64,000 nucleotides of DNA. Source: Aliiglaciecola sp. M165 (GTDB lineage: Bacteria; Pseudomonadota; Gammaproteobacteria; Enterobacterales; Alteromonadaceae). The notes beneath the pieces were generated by a model, which worked only from the letters and a program-made list of their open reading frames with translations, did no database searches and was not told where the DNA came from. Shown here piece after piece: positions 56,709 through 64,000 of this stretch. Position 1 is the first letter of the stretch, and every line of letters begins with the position of its first letter. The DNA lies in the NCBI RefSeq assembly GCF_007197995.1, contig NZ_VKKH01000001.1:124001-188000 (forward strand), written 5' to 3'. Made by a program: the position numbers and the translations under genes.

Positions 56709-58817
56709 GCGGGCTTTTTCCTTCTCTTCTTCAAGTTTTTGTTCGATGAGATTTATCAGCGATTCAATTTCTTCAATAGTTTTCAGTTCAGAAAAAATTG
56801 GATCTTGGCCTGTCCACCATTCTCTCCAACCATTTTTTATGGCTTTTTTTAGCTGCTGCGCTGCAGCATTTGGTTGGTTCTTGAGGGCGGCTATCCTCGC
56901 TCCCAAATGATCTACAAAGTTGTCTTGCATCCCCGAGTTTTTTGCTTCGACATACAAACTTTCGCATTTGGATAGTATTTCCTTAGATTTATCAATTTGA
57001 TTCGAATATTTAAAAGCCCAAGCAATCTCAATAGCTGGGCTGCACATGGGCATTGCGTAAAGTTCTTCTTCATTAAACAAGGGAAAAGCATCAACGAAAA
57101 TTTGGCTAGACAATGCCCTATCACCTACCAACGATTGGTACCAAGCAGCTTCAAACTTGACCCATGGATCATCTGGGTAGGAAGCGATTTGCTCGTCTAC
57201 GACTTTAAATAGAGTCTCATATCGTTTTCCTGCCAATAAAAAGGTCGCCTCGTAAAAAGGGTCATCGGTTAGATTTTTAGCTTCCTCTACAAACCCCAAG
57301 GTAATCAACGTACCAATGTAACTCTTCTGATAAAACTCATTTTCTGGAGAGAGAACAAAAGCTTTTCGCCAGAAGCTGAGGGACTCGGCCAATTCTCCTT
57401 GTAAAAAATGAAGATCGGCCAACCCCGCGTACCCTAGAGGAGATTGAGGGAAATCTTTTATGACCTGAGAATACAAAATCGCCGATTCTTCATTTCTGCC
57501 CAGTCGTGACAGTTCGTAGGCACGATTATGTAAAACGGCTAGAGAAATTGGATCTAAAGAATAGGCATATTCCAAGGACTCAAATGCTTCAGACTGCCGA
57601 TTGAGTTCAGAAAGTATCAGATACTTCCACAAATAAGCTTTAGCTAAACTTTGATTTATTCCAATGGCCTTGTCATATGCGCTAAGAGCCTCATCCAAAT
57701 TACCTTGCATCTGAAAGGATCTGCCCATAATCGCGTATGCTTCTGCAATAGTAGAATCTCTGGTAATAGCCTTCGCTAAACTGTTATCCGCCAATGCAAT
57801 TGCGACGTCAGTTTCCAAAATTCCAAAGTTTTCACTTCCTTTTTCCAACATCAACAAAGTATCTGCATTACCCACATAAGCCAGCGCGTATTCCGGATCC
57901 AGTGCAATGGCTTGTTCAAAGTATTTCCGAGCCTGCTTCATCCCTTCGGTGGTTTGCAGACGGTATTGCTCACGCCCTTTTAAATACATTACATACGCAT
58001 CTGTCACTGCAGTTTTGGCTGCACTGGTGACTTCACCCGCTTCCAAATAGCGATCTTCAAGAAGATTTACGATAGAGCGACTAATTTCTTCTTCAACGGC
58101 GAAGATATCTTTAAATTCGCGATTGAAAGTTTCGGTCCAGAGTGTCATGCCGTCGCCACTATCAATGAGTTCAGTGCGAATTTTTAAACGATTACCTGTC
58201 ACGCGAAGACTTCCGGTGACGATGGTGTCTACTTGCAGTCTTCTGCCAATATCAACAGGGGTGAGATCTCTTTTCGCCAGCGCAAAAGTAGAGCTTGCGG
58301 CAGCAACGTTCAATTCACTGACTTTACCTAACAAAGAGGTGAGCTCTTCGGTTAAACCTTCTGTAATAAAGGCTTGATCCTGGTCAGGGCTGAGGTCGCG
58401 AAACGGTAAAACAGCGATAGAGGTTGCGCTTTTAACCTGACGAATGCCCTCTTCTTGTTTAACGAGATCTTGTTTCACCTCATTGAAATAGACAAACCCT
58501 AACCAGCCAGAAAGCAGCACTATCGCGGTCAAACCCAGCCAATTACGCTTGCCAAAACGCGAAGGGGCGCCAGATTCCAAATCGGGTATGGGTTCCAGAC
58601 CGTCCCAGGTAAAATTAAAATACCAGGACAAATAAGCAACGACCGGAAAGCCTGCGAACAGCACAATGGCCACAAAGGTGCCAACCAGTTGGTGCATATT
58701 CAACATGGGCTGTATAACGGAAACGACCTGCAACAACAGCCACACCAAGCCCACATATGGCAACAAGGTTGGCAAAACGTTTCGACGACGTACTTCAGAC
58801 ACAAAGGTCTTAAACAT
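56667..58817 (-). CDS. Membrane protein with TolB-like domain and TPR repeats (paralogue 2)
   Basis: The protein has 716 residues. It begins MFKTFVSEVRRRNVLPTLL, closely matching the start region of the 48852-50945 protein, then has three membrane segments (about 18-35, 43-66 and 94-110). A TolB-like domain (SIAVLPFRDLSPDQDQAFITEG...ELTSLLGKVSELNVAAASS) and about ten TPRs follow. It differs enough from the first paralogue to be an old duplicate. No cyclase, kinase or DNA-binding domain is visible. TPRs suggest it scaffolds a complex at the membrane. Its 3' end overlaps the PEP-CTERM-like gene by 42 bases. Confidence 0.87.
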   Translation of the reverse strand: MFKTFVSEVRRRNVLPTLLPYVGLVWLLLQVVSVIQPMLNMHQLVGTFVAIVLFAGFPVVAYLSWYFNFTWDGLEPIPDLESGAPSRFGKRNWLGLTAIVLLSGWLGFVYFNEVKQDLVKQEEGIRQVKSATSIAVLPFRDLSPDQDQAFITEGLTEELTSLLGKVSELNVAAASSTFALAKRDLTPVDIGRRLQVDTIVTGSLRVTGNRLKIRTELIDSGDGMTLWTETFNREFKDIFAVEEEISRSIVNLLEDRYLEAGEVTSAAKTAVTDAYVMYLKGREQYRLQTTEGMKQARKYFEQAIALDPEYALAYVGNADTLLMLEKGSENFGILETDVAIALADNSLAKAITRDSTIAEAYAIMGRSFQMQGNLDEALSAYDKAIGINQSLAKAYLWKYLILSELNRQSEAFESLEYAYSLDPISLAVLHNRAYELSRLGRNEESAILYSQVIKDFPQSPLGYAGLADLHFLQGELAESLSFWRKAFVLSPENEFYQKSYIGTLITLGFVEEAKNLTDDPFYEATFLLAGKRYETLFKVVDEQIASYPDDPWVKFEAAWYQSLVGDRALSSQIFVDAFPLFNEEELYAMPMCSPAIEIAWAFKYSNQIDKSKEILSKCESLYVEAKNSGMQDNFVDHLGARIAALKNQPNAAAQQLKKAIKNGWREWWTGQDPIFSELKTIEEIESLINLIEQKLEEEKEKARLILHSSDKQQPAE

Positions 58818-59081
58818 CTGGGTTCCTAGTAAACATGTGACGACAATTGCGCTACAAACTAAGTGAATTCAGCCGAACAGCTGTTTAGGAGATATCGACT
58901 CACTTCGTTGAGTGTTTGTTTTTTATACGATTTATGTTGACTTAGTTCTGAATAAAAATCAATCGTCGTAATCACGATGGAGCCAAAATAATTTAATTAG
59001 ATTTGTGGTTTTTTTAACCTTTATAGTAATACTCAACTACAATTCGTATTTGCAAGAATCCGGTGAACCAAGGTAAGAATA

Positions 59082-59996
59082 ATGAAAAAGGATAGCTACG
59101 CTTTCTCGCATATACTCGTTGTTTTGAACTACAACGAAGACGCCACTGTGCCCCTGGCTCGCGCCACAAGGCTATGTAAAGCCTTTGATGCAAAAATGAC
59201 GGTGTTTGTTTCGTCGTATAAAATCATTAACGGGAGTTCTTTTGACGATATTGAGGATGACTTAACTCAATTCGTTAATCAGCGTCAAGATATAATCAAT
59301 CAACAACTGGCCAAATGGGAGGCCAGCGATTTCCTCAATAGAATTATCATCTCGTGGCAACAAAAACCCTCAAAGGCCGTGTCACAACTCATCGCCAACA
59401 CAGATTTCGATCTAGTATTAAAAGTACCATATCAGCAATCGGAATTTAAACATTTGTTCAGAAGCGGGCTTGATAAGTACTTTGTTAGCGAATGCCCACT
59501 GCCGGTTTGGCTGGTAAAACCGCGCCTATGGGATGATAGTTTTGAAGTGCTCGCCTGTGTTGACATGGGAGATGATGATCACGACAACCGTATGCTTAAC
59601 AAAAAAATACTGGCTGAAAGTGATTGCCTCTCTCAAGCATTGCAGGCGCAAATGCATGTAGTGGACTGTTTTTATGGTGAAATTGGCACCATGCGCATTG
59701 ATTACAACAGTAAAAGAGGATTTAAACGAGAAGCCAGTATCCAGCAACAACACGTGGAAAAGCTTAAGCTGTACATCAATGAATATGCTCTATCAGAGGA
59801 TGTTTTACACTTTGTTGAAGGTATGCCTGATCATGCATTACCCGACAAGGCAGCAGACATTAACGCTGAAGTTGCGGTGATTGGCAACAATGAAGATACC
59901 AATGTAATGGACAGAATTTTTGGTGATACTGCCGTCGAATTGGCTAAAGCCATGCCTTGTGACTTACTTGTCATCAAACCCAATATTCCAAAATAA
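59082..59996 (+). CDS. Tandem universal stress protein (UspA/UspE-like)
   Basis: The protein has 304 residues made of two Usp domains (about 8-148 and 155-303). Domain 2 ends with AVIGNNEDTNVMDRIFGDTAVELAKAMPCDLLVIKP, the nucleotide-binding C-terminal Usp motif in degenerate form. Domain 1 has ILVVLNYNEDATVPLARA at its start and a weaker motif. UspE-type proteins help survival under stress and in biofilms. It is followed 12 bases later by the DUF4287 gene, so the two may be one operon. Confidence 0.92.
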   Translation: MKKDSYAFSHILVVLNYNEDATVPLARATRLCKAFDAKMTVFVSSYKIINGSSFDDIEDDLTQFVNQRQDIINQQLAKWEASDFLNRIIISWQQKPSKAVSQLIANTDFDLVLKVPYQQSEFKHLFRSGLDKYFVSECPLPVWLVKPRLWDDSFEVLACVDMGDDDHDNRMLNKKILAESDCLSQALQAQMHVVDCFYGEIGTMRIDYNSKRGFKREASIQQQHVEKLKLYINEYALSEDVLHFVEGMPDHALPDKAADINAEVAVIGNNEDTNVMDRIFGDTAVELAKAMPCDLLVIKPNIPK

Positions 59997-60008
59997 AAAA
60001 ATTACATT

Positions 60009-60539
60009 ATGGAACAAAACCTTAAAGAAAAAACAGGTAAAACCCTCGAACAATGGAAGGCTTTACTCACGACTAAGGCATTTACTAAACATGGCGAGAT
60101 CATGGCTTTTCTCAAAGGAGAGCTTGGCCTGACGCATGGCTTTGCCAACTTTATTGCACTAAAGTTTCGTGAAGCTGATGCGGGCTCTTCTAATGCAGAT
60201 GACCTGATTGCATCCCAGTACCAAGGAAAAGATTCCTTGAAGCCGATATACGAAATGTTGAATGAGGTCATTTGCGCATTTGGCGAAGATGTTGAAGTTG
60301 CACCGAAGAAGGCAGCAGTAAGTTATCGCGTAAAACGTCAATTCGCCTTAGTGCAACCCTCGACTAAAACTCGCATTGACTTAGGATTAAAGCTTAATGA
60401 TGTCCCCCATGAAGGGCGTTTAGAATCCTCCGGCCCTTTTGGCACCATGTGTACTCATCGCGTTCAACTTAAGGGTGTGGATGACGTTGATGATTCAGTC
60501 CTTGTTTGGTTAAAACTGGCATACGAGCAAGCCAAGTAG
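60009..60539 (+). CDS. DUF4287-DUF5655 protein
   Basis: The protein has 176 residues and is soluble. The N-terminal part (1-62) has TGKTLEQWKALL and KGELGLTHGFANFIALK, the DUF4287 pattern. The C-terminal part (about 70-174) has IYEMLNEVICAFGEDVEVAPKKAAVSYRVKRQFA and LGLKLNDVP, the DUF5655 pattern. The function of both is unknown. It follows the Usp gene closely. Between its stop and rplI lie a repeat element and a shared terminator. Confidence 0.87.
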   Translation: MEQNLKEKTGKTLEQWKALLTTKAFTKHGEIMAFLKGELGLTHGFANFIALKFREADAGSSNADDLIASQYQGKDSLKPIYEMLNEVICAFGEDVEVAPKKAAVSYRVKRQFALVQPSTKTRIDLGLKLNDVPHEGRLESSGPFGTMCTHRVQLKGVDDVDDSVLVWLKLAYEQAK

Positions 60540-60553
60540 CGCATGCGAGGAGA

Positions 60554-60715
60554 TCCCGCATTAAGAGCGCCTGCGGGATGACGTAGAATCAGCGTGCGGG
60601 ATGACTTAGAATCAGTGTGCGGAATGACGTAGGTTTGGACTGCGGGAAGGCGTTTTTCTTTCCGTCTTTCCCAAATGCCCAAAACTACGTCTTTCCCGAA
60701 TGCTCTTATCGGGAA
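60554..60715. repeat. Palindromic repeat element, copy 2 (arms facing inward)
   Basis: The left hairpin TCCCGCA (60554-60560) / TGCGGGA (60572-60578) is followed by three 23-base tandem copies beginning GAC(G/T)TAG (60580-60648). The right hairpin TTCCCGA (60693-60699) / TCGGGAA (60709-60715) is preceded by inverted tail units (ACGTCTTTCCC). The whole forms an imperfect palindrome of about 160 bases. Hairpin loops share GCTCTTA with copy 1 at 53332-53493. It fills the gap between the convergent DUF4287 and rplI genes. Confidence 0.77.
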
Positions 60716-60745
60716 TCTGGTTGCAGTAGGTCGTTTTCAGACAAT

Positions 60746-60773
60746 AAAAAACCCTGCGTCAGCAGGGTTTTTT
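60746..60773. terminator. Bidirectional intrinsic terminator after rplI
   Basis: Perfect stem AACCCTGC (60750-60757) / GCAGGGTT (60762-60769) with loop GTCA and A/T runs on both sides. It serves rplI on the minus strand and the DUF4287 gene on the plus strand. Confidence 0.9.
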
Positions 60774-60798
60774 CAAAACTTTTAAAAAGTATAAAAGC

Positions 60799-61251
60799 TT
60801 AGGCTTCTTGAATGATGACCAATTTAACAGTAGTCGTCACTTCAGAGTGCAACTGTAGGTCAATATCAAACTCACCTGTCTCACGTAGAGTACCAGTAGG
60901 TAATCTAACTTCAGACTTAGCAATTTCAACGCCTGCAGCAGTGATTGCGTCGGCAATGTCACGGGTTCCTACAGAACCGAACAACTTACCTTCGTCACCC
61001 GCTGGAGCAGCGATAGTCACTTCACCTAGCTCTTGTACTTTTGCAGCACGAGCTTCAGCAGCCGCTAGCGCTTCAGCAATGTTTGCTTCAAGTTCAGCAC
61101 GTTGTGCTTCAAACTTTTCTACGTTTGCTTTTGTAGCAGGAACTGCCTTTTTCTGTGGGAAAAGGAAGTTACGTGCATATCCTGATTTTACTGTGACCTT
61201 GTCACCCAAGCCGCCCAGGTTGGCGATCTTGTCTAGTAGAATGATTTCCAT
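60799..61251 (-). CDS. rplI: 50S ribosomal protein L9
   Basis: The protein has 150 residues. [19 protein letters not shown] and the segment [16 protein letters not shown] form the N-terminal rRNA-binding domain. A long helix (about 42-75) leads to the C-terminal domain with [16 protein letters not shown]. It is the last gene of the rpsF-rpsR-rplI operon, followed by a strong terminator. Confidence 0.99.
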   Translation of the reverse strand: MEIILLDKIANLGGLGDKVTVKSGYARNFLFPQKKAVPATKANVEKFEAQRAELEANIAEALAAAEARAAKVQELGEVTIAAPAGDEGKLFGSVGTRDIADAITAAGVEIAKSEVRLPTGTLRETGEFDIDLQLHSEVTTTVKLVIIQEA

Positions 61252-61280
61252 CTTTGCTACCTCTTAAATTACGCCAACGA

Positions 61281-61508
61281 TTACTTGTGTGAATCAGTAT
61301 ATGGAAGCAATGCTAGGAAGCGCGCGCGCTTGATAGCAGTTGACAACTGACGCTGATATTTAGCGCTAGTTCCAGTGATACGGCTAGGTACGATTTTACC
61401 ACTTTCAGTGATGTAGTTTTTCAGCAAAGCGATATCTTTGTAGTCGATCTCAACTACGCCTTCTGCTGAGAAACGGCAAAATTTACGACGTCTAAAAAAA
61501 CGAGCCAT
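61281..61508 (-). CDS. rpsR: 30S ribosomal protein S18
   Basis: The protein has 75 residues, the standard length. [36 protein letters not shown] and the [19 protein letters not shown] segment are diagnostic. S18 pairs with S6 on the small-subunit platform. It starts 11 bases after rpsF, so the priB gene found at this point in many gammaproteobacteria is absent. Confidence 0.99.
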   Translation of the reverse strand: MARFFRRRKFCRFSAEGVVEIDYKDIALLKNYITESGKIVPSRITGTSAKYQRQLSTAIKRARFLALLPYTDSHK

Positions 61509-61519
61509 TATCTGTCTCC

Positions 61520-61936
61520 TTATTCTTGATCTTGAGATTCAGCTGCTTCAGGAGCCGCTGCTGGTGCTTCTTGCTTTTCAGAACGCTCTGGACGACGATC
61601 TCCACGATCTTCGCGACGTTCTTCTTTAGCCATTGGTGACTGTTCAGTCACAGCACTCTTGGTACGCATAACTAGGTTACGCAATACAACATCATTGAAA
61701 CGGAAAGCAGTTTCTAACTCTTCAATTGCTTCTGCAGATGCTTCAGCATTGATTAGAACGTAGTGTGCTTTGTGCAATTTTTCGATTGGATAAGCCAACT
61801 GACGACGGCCCCAATCTTCTAAACGGTGGATAGTTCCGCCGTCGTTTGTGATAATTCCAGTATAACGCTCGATCATACCTGGAACTTGTTCACTTTGGTC
61901 AGGGTGGACCATAAACACGATTTCGTAATGACGCAT
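61520..61936 (-). CDS. rpsF: 30S ribosomal protein S6
   Basis: The protein has 138 residues. The N-terminus [20 protein letters not shown] and the segment [20 protein letters not shown] are typical. The C-terminal 35 residues are rich in Arg, Glu, Ala and Pro and end in DQE, a charged tail like those that receive added glutamates in Escherichia coli S6. It heads the operon; its promoter should lie in 61937-62140. Confidence 0.99.
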   Translation of the reverse strand: MRHYEIVFMVHPDQSEQVPGMIERYTGIITNDGGTIHRLEDWGRRQLAYPIEKLHKAHYVLINAEASAEAIEELETAFRFNDVVLRNLVMRTKSAVTEQSPMAKEERREDRGDRRPERSEKQEAPAAAPEAAESQDQE

Positions 61937-62140
61937 TGTTGCTCCTTACGGTTGTAGCCTCTTACAGCTCAGCCGACACTGTATTGAGACAAGGAACTAA
62001 AAGGTGATGGCTGATTTAAGGGCGCGAATTGTATAGAAATACATCTTTGATCACAAGCTTTTATTAGAAAAACCGTGAGATTGGGGAGATTATTTAACCC
62101 AAATCCGCGAAAAGTAGGAGAATCTATAAAAATCATGGGA

Positions 62141-63022
62141 TTAGCCATGCTCTAAGGCCACTAACACCCCAACGCCAACGAGCGCCATTAGCGACCAAAA
62201 CCCAGTGCGTTTATTGACTCTTTCACCGAGTATTTTTGCAACAAACAATGACAAAACCACACTGGTCGCAAACAGAGTCTGTACAACTGCCGCTTTGGTA
62301 TGAGTAAAAGCCAGCATTTGTAAATAAAGTGCGGCGAAGGTGCCAATAACTGTTGCCCCCAAAAAAAACATCCAGGTTTTTTTCACATTCGCCGTTTTTG
62401 GCAACCAACGCTTTTTTGTTAACAGCATCAAAATGACAATAATAAACAAACCACCAATCAATCTGATCTGGCTAGCATTAAACGCATCAATATTTGTTGT
62501 GGTTAACACGTCTCGACTGACAACGGCTCCTACTGCTTGACATAGTGCTGCGAGTCCAGCGTAAACATAACCAGAGAGCTCAAATTTGTCGACAGTGTCG
62601 CGCTTTTGAATTTTGATGATCATATCCACGCTGAATAGGACAAGCGCAACACCAAGCCACTGTTGCCAACTTAACCATTCAGCAATCCAAGCCATGGCGA
62701 GCAATGCGGTAAAGATGGGAGCCAGGGTTTCTGCCACCAAAATAGATTGACTGTCGCCAATTTTGTTCAGAGCTTGAAAAAAGAAGGTATCACCAAGACC
62801 AATCCCAATAACCCCGCTAAGTAGCAACCAGAACCACGTTTGATTGGATATTGACACCGGCGGCAAGAAAAACTCAGTAATTACTAACAAAATGGCAATT
62901 GCCGCTAAGCCTTTCCATAAATTTAGTGATAGCGGTGAAAAATGTTGTCCGAGTACTCGAAACATTCTCGCGGCAACAGCCCAACACAAAGCTGTGCTGA
63001 GCGCAGCGATTTCTCCGATCAA
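62141..63022 (-). CDS. EamA/DMT-superfamily transporter
   Basis: The protein has 293 residues with about ten hydrophobic helices in two EamA halves. The second half begins near residue 150 (YVYAGLAALCQAVGAVVSRDVL). The first half shows GVIGIGLGDTFFFQALNKIG and VAETLAPIFTALLA. The start is TTG with GGTGA 6 bases upstream. Substrates of this family are metabolites or amino acids; none can be assigned. It lies 21 bases downstream of the TPR gene on the same strand. Confidence 0.92.
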   Translation of the reverse strand: MIGEIAALSTALCWAVAARMFRVLGQHFSPLSLNLWKGLAAIAILLVITEFFLPPVSISNQTWFWLLLSGVIGIGLGDTFFFQALNKIGDSQSILVAETLAPIFTALLAMAWIAEWLSWQQWLGVALVLFSVDMIIKIQKRDTVDKFELSGYVYAGLAALCQAVGAVVSRDVLTTTNIDAFNASQIRLIGGLFIIVILMLLTKKRWLPKTANVKKTWMFFLGATVIGTFAALYLQMLAFTHTKAAVVQTLFATSVVLSLFVAKILGERVNKRTGFWSLMALVGVGVLVALEHG

Positions 63023-63043
63023 CTTAAATCACCCAGAATCAAA

Positions 63044-64000
63044 TTAAATGCTGTTGGAAGATTCTTCTTCCAATTCTCGTAACTGTTGACGAATAGTTGA
63101 CCGGAGCTTCTCTAGATCAGCATGCGCCCACATTTCTTGGGGCACTGCATCGGAAAGGACTTGTAAATCTGCTGTACGACTTTGAATCGTACAATATTCT
63201 ATGAATGCCAATAGTTCAGCCGGATCTGAAGGACTTTGAAACTGAATAGTGTCACTATCAAAAGAGGCTTTTCGAAGATTGGCTAAACGAAGCTGCCATT
63301 TTTGGACACTGGGTTCATCAGCATTTTCGAGCATTAAACCTGCTGCATCGAAAGCGCTTGAGTTTTCTCGTTGATGATGCATTCGAGCATACCAATATTG
63401 TCGTTCATAAGCCGCTTCGCGCCAATGTTCGTTAGCGATTTGCTGATTTTCATCCAACTCGGCATAACTCTTTTGGAAATAAGAGGAGGCAGCGTCTAGG
63501 CTTGCAGACAAAATCGCAACCTGAGCAAGCCGAGAATAAGAAAAAGCCAAAAGATACTGCCATTGAATATTTTCAGATCCCATTGAGTACTTTTCAGCTG
63601 CCAACAGCAGATCATTTAGTACTAAGTTTGCCTGCTTATGTTGGCCGATTAATATATGTTTATTCGCTAGTTGCCATTTCACACTGGCCAGTGAGAATTG
63701 GTTGTCCTCATTATCATCGCGCTTAACAAGTATTTCGCGGATCCGCTTCTCACCTTTTAACGCGTCAATTGATTCGCTGACTTTAAGGTCGTTAGCATAA
63801 CGGTCGCCCAACCATTGATAAGACTCTGATGCCGCTAGAAGCCCTTCGATGGTTGCCGAAGATTTTCCCTTTTCAGCAAATTTTACTGAATCGTAAAATA
63901 ATTGCGTGGCGCTCTCTATTTGACCTCGCTGTGCAGAAATTTTCGCTAAATGATAAAACGCTCGGGACAACTCTAACTTGGCCGCTGTGCTATCTGGTTG
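63044..64000 (-). CDS. TPR-repeat protein (5' end outside window)
   Basis: The frame is open to the right edge with no convincing start, so only the last 318 residues or so are seen. They form helical repeats of TPR type (AFYHLAKISAQRGQIESATQLFYDS and QWQYLLAFSYSRLAQVAIL). No catalytic domain is visible in this part. C-terminal TPR arrays of this kind occur in serine/threonine kinases and in TolB-like proteins such as those at 48852 and 56667, so the missing N-terminus decides the function. Confidence 0.8.
   Translation of the reverse strand, partial: QPDSTAAKLELSRAFYHLAKISAQRGQIESATQLFYDSVKFAEKGKSSATIEGLLAASESYQWLGDRYANDLKVSESIDALKGEKRIREILVKRDDNEDNQFSLASVKWQLANKHILIGQHKQANLVLNDLLLAAEKYSMGSENIQWQYLLAFSYSRLAQVAILSASLDAASSYFQKSYAELDENQQIANEHWREAAYERQYWYARMHHQRENSSAFDAAGLMLENADEPSVQKWQLRLANLRKASFDSDTIQFQSPSDPAELLAFIEYCTIQSRTADLQVLSDAVPQEMWAHADLEKLRSTIRQQLRELEEESSNSI

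Noticed and set aside
60812-61267. Plus-strand reading frame opposite rplI
   Set aside because: Low-complexity Ser/Ala sequence caused by the codon pattern of L9 on the other strand.

Overview
The window looks like a chromosomal segment of a marine gammaproteobacterium of the Alteromonadales type (Alteromonas/Paraglaciecola/Aliiglaciecola-like). This rests on the AT-rich base composition, the queG/nnr-tsaE-amiB-mutL-miaA-hfq-hflX-hflK-hflC block, rsd, zur, the rpsF-rpsR-rplI operon, a MipA/DUF3019 two-component locus and the large TonB-dependent receptor. No rRNA, tRNA, phage, insertion sequence or CRISPR array was seen. The species assignment is inference from gene content.

Layout. (1) 1-6917: a TonB-dependent receptor (cut by the left edge) is divergent from a three-gene operon for a cytochrome c-PQQ dehydrogenase, a two-domain VOC protein and an Asp-nucleophile alpha/beta hydrolase. 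All three carry export signals. A TetR gene converges on the operon. Together this looks like a periplasmic catabolic cassette for an unknown substrate. (2) 7115-18092: a tricorn-type protease, DUF4112, hemH, an AbgT transporter, a NIT-domain chemoreceptor and a two-component system, which continues into DUF3019 and MipA/OmpV genes (to 19381). (3) 19660-24654: a four-gene operon with a coiled-coil protein, a membrane protein with an OmpA C-terminus, a Rab/Ras-like small GTPase and a PAS-GGNEF-EAL protein. This is the best candidate for a poorly described system. (4) 24657-28146: a fused alpha-beta 2-oxo acid dehydrogenase E1 and glutaryl-CoA dehydrogenase, preceded by a 405-base gap holding a structured-RNA candidate. 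(5) 28552-43843: housekeeping genes (GNAT, hflC, hflK, hflX, hfq, miaA, mutL, amiB, tsaE, nnr, queG, acyltransferase, hemE, nudC), with a possible small RNA before nudC. (6) 44031-48733: rsd, zur, cheX, yjbQ, an OprF-like protein and dnaB.

(7) 48852-58817 is the most accessory-looking part. It has two TolB-like/TPR membrane paralogues, a metacaspase-type protein, a 57-residue GKPDNR-repeat peptide, an ECF sigma/anti-sigma/DUF4097 operon with a candidate autoregulatory promoter, and a secreted protein with a PEP-CTERM-like tail. (8) 59082-64000: a universal stress protein, a DUF4287/DUF5655 protein, the rpsF-rpsR-rplI operon (no priB), an EamA transporter and a TPR protein cut by the right edge. 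Two copies of one palindromic repeat family, in opposite arrangements, lie near 53.4 kb and 60.6 kb.

Several genes use GTG or TTG starts supported by good Shine-Dalgarno sites: AbgT, the chemoreceptor, E1, hflX, mutL, nnr, queG and the EamA gene. Starts were moved inward where a signal peptide, known family length or ribosome site argued for it.
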